The position numbers and the translations under genes were made by a program. From CAVTJL01 sp963735065 (GTDB taxonomy: Bacteria > Pseudomonadota > Alphaproteobacteria > Geminicoccales > Geminicoccaceae), in NCBI GenBank assembly GCA_963735065.1, contig CAVTJL010000001.1:1922001-1986000 (forward strand): DNA of 64,000 nucleotides, given 5' to 3'. The notes under the pieces were generated by a model, which searched no databases, was not told the DNA's origin, and saw only the letters and a program-made list of their open reading frames with translations. Shown one piece after another: positions 43,782 to 52,889 of the stretch. How positions within the stretch are numbered: the stretch's first letter is position 1; every line of letters begins with the position of its first letter.

Positions 43782-45263
43782 ATGCCCGCCAGCTTGAGCA
43801 GGCGGCTCCTTCTGACTCTGGCGGCACCGGCGGTCTGGTTTGCCCTGCGAGGGCCTGGGCATGCGCGGGCAGCCGTGGCCCACGACGACGACACGGATCC
43901 GATCCTCGAGCATGCGCTCCATCGCTGGCGAGGCGATCTCGACGGCATGCTGAAGCGCGGCATGATCCGGGTCGCGACCGTCGGCAGTCTCTCCACCTTC
44001 TTCTACGACAAGGGCCAGGAGCGCGGCATCACCTACGAGCTGACACACGCGTTCGAGGCCCAGCTGCACAAGGTCTATGGCCGGAAGGCGAGCCGCCTGC
44101 GTGTCGTGATCGTGCCGACCACGCGCGACCGCCTTCTGCCTTATGTCGTTCAGGGCAAGGCCGACATTGCGGCCGCGAATCTCACCGTGACGCCCGGTCG
44201 AAAGGCGCAAGTGGACTTCAGCCGGCCGTTCATGACCAATATCCGCGAGATCGTGGTGACCGGTCCCGCCGGCCGCGGCGTCCGCGGCCTTGAGGATCTC
44301 GTCCGGACGCCGGTCTTCGCACGCAGGAGCAGCAGCTACTATGAGCACCTGACGAGGCTCAACGCCTCCCGCAAGGCCAAGGGCGCCCACCCGATCAGGG
44401 TCAGGGCGCTCGACGAGGCGCTGGAGTCCGAGGACTTTCTCCAGATGGTGAGCGCCGGCATGCTGCCGGCCGTGGTGGTCGACGAGCCGATCGCGGAATT
44501 CTGGACGCAGGTCTACAGCGGGCTCGTTCTCCACAAGGATATCGTGATCCACGAAGGCGGCGATATCGCCTGGGCGTTCCGCAAGAAGAGCCCGCGCCTC
44601 ACGAAGGCGGTCAACGGCTTCGTGGCCAAGGCTGCGAAGGGCACGACGCTCGGCAACGTCATCCTGGCCCGGTACCGCAAGAGCGTGGACTGGGCCAAGG
44701 ATGCGCTGGCCCCGAACGATCAGGAGCGCTTCAAGCAGGTCGCCAGCTACCTCAAGACCTATGCCCGGCAGTACGACTTCGACTGGCTGATGATCGGTGC
44801 CCAGGCCTATCAGGAATCGCGCTTCGACCAGAGCAAGGTGAGCCCGGCTGGGGCCATCGGCATCATGCAGATCATGCCCGCGACCGCGGCGGGCCCGGCT
44901 GTGGGCATTCCCAATATCCGAACCGCGAAGAACAACATTCATGCGGGCGTGAAATATCTCCGCCATCTCAGGGACACCTACTACAGCGACCCCAAGCTCT
45001 CGAGCCTCGACCAGACCCTCTTCTCATTCGCCGCGTACAACGCCGGGCCAAGCAATGTGGCGCGATCCCGCAAGCGCGCCAAGAGCATGGGACTCAACCC
45101 CAACGTCTGGCTCGGCAATGTCGAGATCGCCGCGGGCAGGACCGTCAGCCAGGAGCCGGTGACCTACGTGCGGAACATCTACAAGTACTATGTGGCCTAC
45201 AAGCTGCTGGCGGAGGGCGAGGCCAGACTCGCGCGGCCGAGGGCTCGACCGGCACCAGGCTGA
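43782..45263 (+). CDS. MltF-like membrane-bound lytic transglycosylase
   Basis: 493 aa. After a signal segment (LSRRLLLTLAAPAVWFALRG) there is a solute-binding-type domain (IRVATVGSLSTFFYDKGQE, ADIAAANLTVTPGRKAQVDF) and then an SLT lytic transglycosylase domain. The catalytic Glu is in AQAYQESRFDQSKVSPAG, followed by IGIMQIMPATAA and SFAAYNAGPSNVARS. This is the MltF layout. It cleaves murein with formation of 1,6-anhydro ends. An AGGAGA site precedes ATG 43782. It lies 52 bp after yejF on the same strand, suggesting that released wall fragments are imported by the Yej system. Confidence 0.88.
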   Translation: MPASLSRRLLLTLAAPAVWFALRGPGHARAAVAHDDDTDPILEHALHRWRGDLDGMLKRGMIRVATVGSLSTFFYDKGQERGITYELTHAFEAQLHKVYGRKASRLRVVIVPTTRDRLLPYVVQGKADIAAANLTVTPGRKAQVDFSRPFMTNIREIVVTGPAGRGVRGLEDLVRTPVFARRSSSYYEHLTRLNASRKAKGAHPIRVRALDEALESEDFLQMVSAGMLPAVVVDEPIAEFWTQVYSGLVLHKDIVIHEGGDIAWAFRKKSPRLTKAVNGFVAKAAKGTTLGNVILARYRKSVDWAKDALAPNDQERFKQVASYLKTYARQYDFDWLMIGAQAYQESRFDQSKVSPAGAIGIMQIMPATAAGPAVGIPNIRTAKNNIHAGVKYLRHLRDTYYSDPKLSSLDQTLFSFAAYNAGPSNVARSRKRAKSMGLNPNVWLGNVEIAAGRTVSQEPVTYVRNIYKYYVAYKLLAEGEARLARPRARPAPG

Positions 45264-45270
45264 GCGCTCG

Positions 45271-46278
45271 TCAGCCGGCCGCCTGCTCGATCGGGAGCAA
45301 GGCGGCGAGCTCTCTCCACTCACGGGTCGTGAGGCCGGAGGTTTCCTGGGTGACCTGCTCCCCCGCCAGCCGACGCCGGAGCACCTCGACCGCCGTTGCG
45401 GACAGAGTGACCGCCTTCATGCGGTGCTCCTCGAAGGCGCCGGCCGCGAAGGGCACCCAGCGCCGCATGATGTCCAAAAGCACCTCGGCATAGGCGCGGA
45501 TCTCGTACTGGGCATGCGGGTCGGCTCTGAGCGCCACGAAGTGCATCAGGTTGTGAAGGTCGACCTTCCAGTACCACTGCGTGTAGGCGTTCAGCGGCAG
45601 GACGGCTCGAGCAAGCTCGCGGGCCACGCCTGGCCGCTCCTCGTCGCCGAGCAGCTTCTCGTAGGCGGTGAAGGCGAGGTTCGAGACACGCCCCATCTCG
45701 CGCAGCACGGCAGCCGCAGCCTCTGCCCCGAGCACCCCGTCGCGCCCCTGCTTGTTGGTGGTCGACTGGGCGGCCGTGTGCTGCGGCAACGTCGGCGCAT
45801 CCGTCTCGAAGAGGCTCGCCTGCGTCTGCGTACGCTGCCGCTCGACCTTCTGCAGCCGCACGAACTCCTCGTCGGGCACGTAAAACTCGCGATCGAGGAC
45901 GGAGTAGCGAGCCGAGTACTCGTTGACGTTGGCGGTGCGGTGGCGGATCCACTGGCGGGCGACGAAGATCGGCAGCTTCACGTGCAGCTTCAGCTCGCAC
46001 ATCTCGAAGGGCGAGCTGTGGCGATGACGCATGAGGTAGTTGATGAGCCCCTTGTCGCCACTGACCTTCTTGGTGCCGGTGCCGTAGGACACACGTGCCG
46101 CCTGCACGATCGCCTGGTCGTCGCCCATATAGTCGACGACGCGGATGAAGCCGTGGTCGAGGACCGGCAGGGGCTTGTAGAGGATCTCCTCGATCGCCGG
46201 CACCGTCGCGCGACGGGTCGGTGCCGTCTGGGCTCGGAGGGCCTCGATCTCGGCGTTCTTCTCTGCGTCGAGCGCCAT
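45271..46278 (-). CDS. thyX: Flavin-dependent thymidylate synthase ThyX
   Basis: 335 aa. ThyX methylates dUMP using methylene-tetrahydrofolate and reduced FAD. The ThyX motif RHRx7S is present as RHRTANVNEYS, followed by ARYS. Supporting segments are QAARVSYGTGTKKVSGDKGL, HSSPFEMCELKLHVKLPIFV, LPLNAYTQWYWKVDLHNLMH and RAYAEVLLDIMRRWVP. The length is typical of alphaproteobacteria, including the extra middle region (ERQRTQTQASLFETDAP). No thyA is in the window. It is convergent with the transglycosylase gene, 7 bp apart. Confidence 0.95.
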   Translation of the reverse strand: MALDAEKNAEIEALRAQTAPTRRATVPAIEEILYKPLPVLDHGFIRVVDYMGDDQAIVQAARVSYGTGTKKVSGDKGLINYLMRHRHSSPFEMCELKLHVKLPIFVARQWIRHRTANVNEYSARYSVLDREFYVPDEEFVRLQKVERQRTQTQASLFETDAPTLPQHTAAQSTTNKQGRDGVLGAEAAAAVLREMGRVSNLAFTAYEKLLGDEERPGVARELARAVLPLNAYTQWYWKVDLHNLMHFVALRADPHAQYEIRAYAEVLLDIMRRWVPFAAGAFEEHRMKAVTLSATAVEVLRRRLAGEQVTQETSGLTTREWRELAALLPIEQAAG

Positions 46279-46346
46279 CTTACCTCCGGCGGAAGCTGAT
46301 GCCGGCTAGATAGCTGCCGCCCGGTGTCGCTGTCGAGGGGCGGGCG

Positions 46347-46374
46347 TTGCGTAGGCGCGCGCGGCCACTATATT
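46347..46374 (+). promoter_or_regulatory. Promoter of the tmRNA gene
   Basis: TTGCGT at 46347-46352 and TATATT at 46369-46374 are separated by 16 bp, placing transcription start near 46381, just before the acceptor-piece hairpin. This is the clearest sigma-70-type -10 in the window. Assignment rests on its position upstream of ssrA. Confidence 0.6.
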
Positions 46375-46384
46375 CGTCATGCCG

Positions 46385-46665
46385 GCTTGCCGGCTATGGC
46401 GATAAACGCTGCTCGGAATAAGCGTTGCGGACCCGGGGGCGGAGCCCGGCGCCTCCACCAAACTTCCCCGGCGGTTGCCGGTGGTCGCATGGGGGCGACT
46501 TAGGATCGACGCGCGTGGTAAAGGGGTAGTTTTTGCCCGGCATGGTACCGTCGTTATCGGGCCGACATGACAAGTGCCAACGATAACCGTTTGGCTCTCG
46601 CTGCCTAATCTAGGTTAGGTAAGCGCGGCCCGGGGGGCGCCGGGCAACAGAAGCCCCCCACCTCA
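46385..46665 (+). ncRNA. ssrA: tmRNA, circularly permuted two-piece alphaproteobacterial form
   Basis: tmRNA rescues ribosomes stalled on broken mRNA and tags the product for proteolysis. The acceptor piece is encoded first: a hairpin with arms AACGCT and AGCGTT, a T-arm-like CCGGG/CCCGG stem, then CGCCTCC-A-CCA ending at 46460. A spacer of about 30 nt follows, and the coding piece starts at 46491 with GGGGGCG, which pairs with CGCCTCC (one G-U), and the conserved GGATCGAC. The tag frame at 46576-46608 reads ANDNRLALAA then TAA, with the AND(N) start and LAA-type end typical of ssrA tags. Outer ends are approximate; a GCCCGG/CCGGGC hairpin lies near the 3' end. Confidence 0.93.
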
Positions 46666-46689
46666 ACTCTCGGGAGAGACGCGGCAGGC

Positions 46690-47202
46690 ATGCCACAGGG
46701 CAATGTGGAGTATGGTCGGCTAGTCGAGCGGGCGCTCCGTACCGTCGTTCGAGACGTGTTGAGCAGGCTCGCGGCCGAGGGCCTGCCGGCACCTCACCAC
46801 TTCTACATCACCTTCCGAACCGATGATCCGGGCGTCGAGATCGCGGCGTTCCTGCACGAGCGCTATCCGAGCGAGATGACCATCGTTCTCCAGTATCAGT
46901 ACTGGGACCTGGAGGTGGACGAGGAAGGCTTCGCGGTGACGCTGAGCTTCAACGAGACGCCGCAGCGGCTGCGTATTCCCTTCACGGCGATCAAGGTGTT
47001 CGCGGACCCTGGCGCCGAGTTCGGTCTCCAGTTCACGATCGAGGATGACCGTCAGGTGGTCCCCTTGGCCGCAGCGGGCCGGTCGGCCGATGGGACCGAC
47101 CAGTCTCTGCTCGAAGGGCCGACCGACGAAGCGGACGCGGCTCGAGCCCCGGAGAACGGCGGCGCGGAGATCGTCACGCTGGATCGCTTCCGCAAGAAGT
47201 AG
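46690..47202 (+). CDS. sspB: SspB-family ClpXP adaptor (alphaproteobacterial type)
   Basis: 170 aa. SspB binds ssrA-tagged proteins and tethers them to ClpX for degradation by ClpXP. The folded tag-binding domain runs to about residue 125 (APHHFYITFRTDDPGVEIA, YPSEMTIVLQYQYWDLEVD, FSLSFNETP-like VTLSFNETPQRLRIPF, FADPGAEFGLQF). A flexible acidic linker then leads to the short C-terminal ClpX-binding peptide EIVTLDRFRKK. The gene starts about 80 bp after the ssrA tag stop, so the tag and its reader are encoded side by side. The start ATG 46690 has no close Shine-Dalgarno. Confidence 0.93.
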   Translation: MPQGNVEYGRLVERALRTVVRDVLSRLAAEGLPAPHHFYITFRTDDPGVEIAAFLHERYPSEMTIVLQYQYWDLEVDEEGFAVTLSFNETPQRLRIPFTAIKVFADPGAEFGLQFTIEDDRQVVPLAAAGRSADGTDQSLLEGPTDEADAARAPENGGAEIVTLDRFRKK

Positions 47203-47291
47203 CCCTGCGGCACCAAGCCTCTTCCGGCTGTCGTTGACAGGGGGGCATTTCCGCGCCACGTCGGCGACGCCCTGTCGGAAGGAGCCTGATC

Positions 47292-48695
47292 ATGACCAGC
47301 GAGCGCGGCGTGCGTATCGAGACGGACACCTTCGGTCCGATCGAGGTCGAGGCGACCCGGTACTGGGGGGCCCAGACGCAACGCAGCCTCCAGAACTTCC
47401 GGATCGGCGGCGAGCGGATGCCGGCGCCCCTCGTCCGGGCGCTCGGGATCGTCAAGCTGGCGGCGGCCCGCGTCAACATGCGCCTCGGGCAGGTCGACGA
47501 GCGTGGCGGCAAGGCCATCGTGAGGGCGGCCGAGGAAGTGGTCGCAGGCAAGCTCGACGAGCACTTTCCTCTCGTCGTCTGGCAGACTGGTTCCGGTACC
47601 CAGTCGAACATGAACGCCAACGAGGTGATCGCGAACCGGGCAAACGAGCTCCTGGGCGCGCCCCTCGGCAGCAAGACACCTGTGCATCCCAACGACCACG
47701 TCAATCGCGGTCAGTCGTCGAACGACACCTTCCCCACCGCCATGCATATCGCCGCGATGGAGCAGGTGCACAGCGAGCTTCTGCCTGCGTTGGGCCATCT
47801 CCACGCCGCGCTCCAGGCCAAGAGCAAGGAGTTCGATAGCGTCATCAAGATCGGGCGAACGCATCTCCAGGATGCGACGCCTCTGACGTTGGGCCAGGAG
47901 TTCTCGGGCTACGTTCAGCAGATCGGCTACGGCATCGAGCGGGTGCAGGCGACGTTGCCACGCTTGGCGCAGCTGGCCCAGGGCGGCACCGCGGTCGGTA
48001 CCGGCCTCAATGCCAAGAAGGGCTTCGCCGAGGCCTTCGCGGCCGAGGTCGCGGCGATCACGGGGCTGCCCTTCAAGACGGCCGACAACAAGTTCGAGGC
48101 GCTAGCGGCGCACGACGCCCTTGTCGAGCTCTCGGGCGCTCTCAACACCGTCGCGGTCTCCCTCATGAAGATCGCGAACGACATCCGCCTTTTGGGCTCG
48201 GGACCGCGCTGCGGCCTCGGCGAGCTGAGCCTGCCGGAGAACGAGCCCGGCTCGTCGATCATGCCGGGCAAGGTCAACCCGACCCAGTGCGAGGCCATGA
48301 CCATGCTCTGCTGCCAGGTCATGGGCAACAACGTCACGGTGACCGTCGCCGGCTCGAACGGCCACTTCGAGCTCAATGTCTTCAAGCCGGTCATCATCTA
48401 CAACGTGCTTCAGTCGATCCGGCTGATCGCAGACGGCTCGCGCAGCTTCGTCGACAACTGCGTGAGCGGCATCAAGGCCAACAGCGACCGGATCGCCAAG
48501 ATCCTCCACGAGAGCCTGATGCTGGTCACCGCGCTGAACCCGAAAATCGGCTACGACAACGCCGCCAAGGTGGCGAAGAAGGCGCATGCCGAGGGCACGA
48601 CCCTCAAGGAGTCGGCGCTGGCCCTTGGGCTTCTCACCGCCGAGGAGTTCGATGAGCTCGTGCGGCCGGAGCTGATGCTCGGCCCGAGCGACTGA
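47292..48695 (+). CDS. fumC: Class II fumarate hydratase
   Basis: 467 aa. It interconverts fumarate and malate in the TCA cycle without an iron-sulfur cluster. Class II features are clear: FGPIEVEATRYWGAQTQRSL, WQTGSGTQSNMNANEVIANR, NDHVNRGQSSNDTFPTAMHI, GRTHLQDATPLTLGQEF and the signature GSSIMPGKVNPTQCEAM with the active-site Ser. GGAAGGAGCC precedes the start. It shares the strand with sspB, 89 bp upstream, and ends 7 bp before the convergent AsmA-like gene. Confidence 0.96.
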   Translation: MTSERGVRIETDTFGPIEVEATRYWGAQTQRSLQNFRIGGERMPAPLVRALGIVKLAAARVNMRLGQVDERGGKAIVRAAEEVVAGKLDEHFPLVVWQTGSGTQSNMNANEVIANRANELLGAPLGSKTPVHPNDHVNRGQSSNDTFPTAMHIAAMEQVHSELLPALGHLHAALQAKSKEFDSVIKIGRTHLQDATPLTLGQEFSGYVQQIGYGIERVQATLPRLAQLAQGGTAVGTGLNAKKGFAEAFAAEVAAITGLPFKTADNKFEALAAHDALVELSGALNTVAVSLMKIANDIRLLGSGPRCGLGELSLPENEPGSSIMPGKVNPTQCEAMTMLCCQVMGNNVTVTVAGSNGHFELNVFKPVIIYNVLQSIRLIADGSRSFVDNCVSGIKANSDRIAKILHESLMLVTALNPKIGYDNAAKVAKKAHAEGTTLKESALALGLLTAEEFDELVRPELMLGPSD

Positions 48696-48702
48696 AGGCT
48701 TC

Positions 48703-51700
48703 TCAGGGCTGGCTCGGTGCCTCGCCGGACGCGTCCTTGGGCGCTGGCGGCTCACCGAGGAGAACGAGCCGGTCGGGTGGTCCCAGAACCTCGTGGATGA
48801 TGGGCGCGGCTCCCGCCGGCTTCACGGTTGTTCGGGCATCGAGGATCCAGGCGAGCAGGTCGAAGCGGCCCTCGAGAAGGCCAGTGGCGTTGGGGAGCGC
48901 CAGCGACAGCCCCGGGGGCACCGCAGCAGCGATGCCGTGGACGAGGCGTAGGTTGCCAAAGAGCTCGTTCAGGGTCGTTCGCGCGTCGAGCCCGGTCGCA
49001 GACGGCCCTGATGCCGTTAGATCGACGCCATCGAGCGTTGCGTCCTCGAGACGCACGGCCAGCGAGCCGTCGAGATTGCCCACGAGATCGCTCAGACTGA
49101 GACCTGCCGTCCCACCCTCGAGCTCGAGCGACAGGCGGCCCGTCAGGCCCGGCGAGGCACGTAACAATGCCATGAAGGCGGCTGCATCGGCACCCTCGAG
49201 CGCCAGCCCGATGGTGACGCGTGGCGCCGTCGTCGTGTCATCCACCGTGATGCTGCCGGTAAGGCGCCCCCCTGCCAGCGGCAGATCCATCTTGTCGATG
49301 ACGAGGCGATTGTCCCCTGATGCCAGATGAAGGTCGGCTGGACCCAGGTCCCTGCCGCCCTCGACGGGTGTCGCGTGGAGAGCGATGTCCATCTGCGCGC
49401 TTTCAAGCGCTTGCCAATCGAAAGGCTGGGTAGGCCAATCGCCCGGCCAGCTTTGCGGCGGGCCAGGCACCAGACCGAGGAGCGGCTCAAGGAAACGATA
49501 GGCGTCGAGCAGCGCCTGGACATCGATCCGCGAGAGGTCGAGCCGGCCAGCAATGGAGGGCTCGGGCCCGTCGACGCTGATGGTCAAAGGGCCCGTGATC
49601 TGGCTCGCCCCGAGCCCAAGGGCGATGTCGATGCGGTAGGGAGCGCCAGGACGTCGGCGGATTCTCAGTCGACCGTCGAGAGGCCCGCCGAGCGTCGGCT
49701 CGGCGAAGCCGGGGGCTCCCAGCCGCCGCATCATCTCCGACGTGCTGGGGGCGCGGGCGTCGAACGTCAGGTCGAGTGTGTCGGGGCCGGCACTGCGGCC
49801 AATGGTGCCTTCGGCGGTCAGCGCCAGGAGCTGACTGTCGAGTGAAAGCTCGACGTCGCCGCGGCCATGGTCGCTGCGTACGGTGCCGCTACCGCGGACG
49901 GTGCCCAGGGCAATGAGCGGCGGAGGCAGCTCGATCCCGAACAGCCTTGCAAGACGGAGCGGGCTGGGCACCTCCAGCTCGCCCGCGAGGTCGAAGCTGT
50001 CGGTTGCTGGCTTGAGACTGCCGACCAACCGACCGTGCGCCCCGGCCACATCGTCGACGACAAGCTTGTCGAGCTTGATGGCGCCGCCATCGAGCTCGGC
50101 GGTGACCACCACGCGGCCGGCCCGAAGATCCTGCCAACCAAGGCGCTCGATGGTCAGATCAATCGCGGCGTCGAGGCCGTTGAGCACGCCCTCATCGAGC
50201 GCGCGTCTGACGAGGCGCGCCGGGTCGACGATGTAGCCGTCGAGGTTCAGGCGGTCGGCGGAGGCCTTGACGGCAATCGTGGGGCGAACGCCGCGGATCA
50301 GCTTGGCAGCCCCCGTGATATGGCTGGCATCGAGGTGGATATCGGCGTTTGCGATACCCAGCATCGTGGTTGTGACTGTGCTGTCGGCGGACACGCTGAA
50401 GCTCTGCAGACGACCAGCAGGCAGGCTTTCGGCCGGAGCCCCGAGCCAGGTGAGCACGCCGCTCAGGTCATCCGTGGCGGCGACCACTTGCCCATGCCAT
50501 GCCGGGCCGGCTTGGGACGGGGAGATGGCGCCTTCAAGATTCAGGCTGCCGTTGCCGGGCAGCGACGAGACGAGGCGGTCGATTCGAACGCTGCCGTCAC
50601 CGGGAAGCTTGGCGTCGAGGCGGACCTGTCGAAGCTCCTGGCCACGCCAGGAGACCGCGCCGACTGCGAGCTGGATCGAGCCGAGAATGCCCCGCGGTGG
50701 TGAGAGCCAGGCCACCAGATCGCGTGATCGGGTCAGCGGCACGTCGCCGAGATCGACCCGGTTGGACGCAACCTGAAGCGCGATTGAGGTGGATGACGGC
50801 ATCCGCTCCACCGCCAACGATCCCGTCAGCTCGGCCCCCGGGAGATCGAGACTTGCCTCGTCCAGCTTGAGGCGCGCCGGCGACCAGGAAACCCGGCCAT
50901 GCAGGTGCCCGTGGCCAGACGGGACCATGGAGGCCGTGGCTGGCAGCGGGTAGAGGGCGGCGAGGCGGTCGAGCAGGAGATGCGCATCCGAGCTCGAGAG
51001 ATCCACGGATCCTTCGACCTCGGGGGCGCCAGGATCGACGCGCGCGACACCAGTGAAGACGAGCCTCCCGATGTCCTGGTTGCGACCGGCAGCAAGCTCG
51101 AGCCTGAGTGGAACGGACGTGCTGCTGAGAGGCACACTCGTCGTGAGCTGCAAGCGCAGCGGAGTCCCCTGGAGCCGAGCGCTGGCATCCACCTCGACTG
51201 CAGCCGAGGCGGGATCGACCTGCATGTCCGCGTTCGCCCCCTCCAGCGACCACGGCGCCGATCCATCCGCCATCGCGATGAGCGCGCTACCGTCCACGAT
51301 CTTCAGATGATGGATCGAGAGACCGTTTTGCCGGATGGCGGGTAGGAGGCCGGCCAGCTGACCAGGCGTTGGAAGCGCGGCCAGCTTGGCTACCGGACGA
51401 ACGAGGCGAGCCAGCCCGATGTCGAGCTCACCGCGCAGCAACGGCATGATGGAGATATCGAGATCGACTCGGTCGATCTCGACGACGATGGGCTCCTGAG
51501 CCGCAACGGGATTGCCGATCACGACCCGTGCGACGCTCAATCCGGGTCGAGGAAGAAGATGCATGTCGAGAGGGCCACGGATCGCCACCTGGCGCCCCGT
51601 GGCCCTTTCGAGCTCGGTCGCAATGGTCCGCTCTATGGCTCGACCGTCGATCAGCCGCGGGGCCAGCACGGTGCCCGCCACGATGAGCGAGGCGACAAGA

Positions 51701-51759
51701 GCTAGGCTCAGGAAGAGGACGCGCAACAACGTTCCGTCAACTGACAGCTGCCGCGGCAA
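48703..51759 (-). CDS. AsmA-family envelope protein
   Basis: 1018 aa. A single N-terminal membrane segment (LLRVLFLSLALVASLIVAG) is followed by the AsmA-type start APRLIDGRAIERTIATELER with TGRQVAIRGPLDMHLLPRPG. Long repetitive beta-rich periplasmic regions follow (for example GSLNLEGAISPSQAGPAWHG), then the C-terminal AsmA_2 part (LEDATLDGVDLT, LNELFGNLRLVHGIAAA). AsmA-like proteins belong to the bridge-like lipid transfer group thought to move phospholipids between inner and outer membranes. Several paralogues usually coexist, so the exact one is not named. Confidence 0.88.
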   Translation of the reverse strand: MPRQLSVDGTLLRVLFLSLALVASLIVAGTVLAPRLIDGRAIERTIATELERATGRQVAIRGPLDMHLLPRPGLSVARVVIGNPVAAQEPIVVEIDRVDLDISIMPLLRGELDIGLARLVRPVAKLAALPTPGQLAGLLPAIRQNGLSIHHLKIVDGSALIAMADGSAPWSLEGANADMQVDPASAAVEVDASARLQGTPLRLQLTTSVPLSSTSVPLRLELAAGRNQDIGRLVFTGVARVDPGAPEVEGSVDLSSSDAHLLLDRLAALYPLPATASMVPSGHGHLHGRVSWSPARLKLDEASLDLPGAELTGSLAVERMPSSTSIALQVASNRVDLGDVPLTRSRDLVAWLSPPRGILGSIQLAVGAVSWRGQELRQVRLDAKLPGDGSVRIDRLVSSLPGNGSLNLEGAISPSQAGPAWHGQVVAATDDLSGVLTWLGAPAESLPAGRLQSFSVSADSTVTTTMLGIANADIHLDASHITGAAKLIRGVRPTIAVKASADRLNLDGYIVDPARLVRRALDEGVLNGLDAAIDLTIERLGWQDLRAGRVVVTAELDGGAIKLDKLVVDDVAGAHGRLVGSLKPATDSFDLAGELEVPSPLRLARLFGIELPPPLIALGTVRGSGTVRSDHGRGDVELSLDSQLLALTAEGTIGRSAGPDTLDLTFDARAPSTSEMMRRLGAPGFAEPTLGGPLDGRLRIRRRPGAPYRIDIALGLGASQITGPLTISVDGPEPSIAGRLDLSRIDVQALLDAYRFLEPLLGLVPGPPQSWPGDWPTQPFDWQALESAQMDIALHATPVEGGRDLGPADLHLASGDNRLVIDKMDLPLAGGRLTGSITVDDTTTAPRVTIGLALEGADAAAFMALLRASPGLTGRLSLELEGGTAGLSLSDLVGNLDGSLAVRLEDATLDGVDLTASGPSATGLDARTTLNELFGNLRLVHGIAAAVPPGLSLALPNATGLLEGRFDLLAWILDARTTVKPAGAAPIIHEVLGPPDRLVLLGEPPAPKDASGEAPSQP

Positions 51760-51870
51760 GAGCAGCGAGGGCCAGTCAAGTCTCTGATTTGACGAGGATA
51801 GGCTGCCAGGAGAGGAGGCGCAACGCGGCTCCGGCTCGATCGTCCCTGAGGGCGGTTGCCTCTCCCCCGG

Positions 51871-52809
51871 TCATGCACGCGGATGTGCCCTGGCATAGAG
51901 TGAGACCAGCCTTGAGCCTTCCACCGCGGTGTAGACCTGCGTGGTCGAGAGGCTCTTATGGCCGAGCAGCTCCTGGATGGCACGGAGGTCGGCACCGCCG
52001 CTCAGAAGATGCGTGGCGAAGCTGTGACGAAGAGCGTGAGGCGTGGCTGTATCAGGTAGGCCTAGTAGCCCCCGCAGCCTGCGCACGAGCCCCTGCACGA
52101 TGCCGGCCTGCAGGCGACCGCCACGTGCGCCGATGAAGAGCGGCGATGCGATGTCCGGGCGCATGGGGCAGCTCGACAGATAGTCGGCGATGGCCGCGGC
52201 CACGATGGGCAGCACGGGCACGAGCCGCTCATGGCCGCCCTTGCCGCGGACCCTGAGCTCGCGCAGCGAGCTTGGCACGGCGCCGGCAGCGCCCCGATCG
52301 AGCGCGAGGGCCTCACCAATCCGTAGGCCCGATCCGTAGAGAAGAAGGAGGACCGCGAGATCGCGCTTGGCGATCCATGGCTCGCTCGCCAGCTCGGCCG
52401 CCGTCTTGGCAAGGGAGCGCGCCTGGTCGGTCGAGAGCGGCCTCGGCAGGGCGCGACGAGAGGCGGCGGTGCGGATCGCCTTGAGCGCCGGATTGTGAAT
52501 CTCATGGCGCCGATCGAGATAGCTGTAGAAACCGCGAATAGCCGCCATGGCGCGGGCCGTTGAGCTACGCGCATAGTCCTCGCCGTGACGCCAGGCTAGC
52601 CAGGCGCGGAAGTCACTCGTGCCCAGGCCGGCCAGCAGCGGCAGCGAGACCACGACACCGTGGTGACGACCGATGAAGGCGACGAAGTGGGCAAGGTCAT
52701 CCTGATAGGCGACGCAACTCCGCACCGCGAGCCGCCGCTCATGAGCGAGCCAGAGCTGCCACTCGCGGACGACTGCCTCAAGATCTTCGCTCGCGTGAGC
52801 CAGAAGCAT
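51871..52809 (-). CDS. xerC: Tyrosine recombinase XerC
   Basis: 312 aa. An N-terminal SAM-like DNA-binding domain (EWQLWLAHERRLAVRSCVAY) and a catalytic domain with the R-H-R-H-Y residues: YGSGLRIGEALAL, LRVRGKGGHERLVPVLP, ATPHALRHSFATHLLSGGAD, LLGHKSLSTTQVYT. XerC with XerD resolves chromosome dimers at dif. No dif-like site was recognised nearby. The divergent neighbour is priA, a common order in alphaproteobacteria. Its location next to housekeeping genes argues against a phage integrase. Confidence 0.92.
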   Translation of the reverse strand: MLLAHASEDLEAVVREWQLWLAHERRLAVRSCVAYQDDLAHFVAFIGRHHGVVVSLPLLAGLGTSDFRAWLAWRHGEDYARSSTARAMAAIRGFYSYLDRRHEIHNPALKAIRTAASRRALPRPLSTDQARSLAKTAAELASEPWIAKRDLAVLLLLYGSGLRIGEALALDRGAAGAVPSSLRELRVRGKGGHERLVPVLPIVAAAIADYLSSCPMRPDIASPLFIGARGGRLQAGIVQGLVRRLRGLLGLPDTATPHALRHSFATHLLSGGADLRAIQELLGHKSLSTTQVYTAVEGSRLVSLYARAHPRA

Positions 52810-52889
52810 CGCCGTGCCGTCGTCGCGTCGCTCGCGCCATCATGGTATCAGGCCTCGCTCTGTCAACCGGGAGTGCCACGAGCTCGTTC

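Noticed and set aside
51871..52809. Phage-type integrase or genomic-island marker
   Set aside because: The sequence has the XerC pattern and is divergent from priA among housekeeping genes; no att-like repeats or phage genes are seen.
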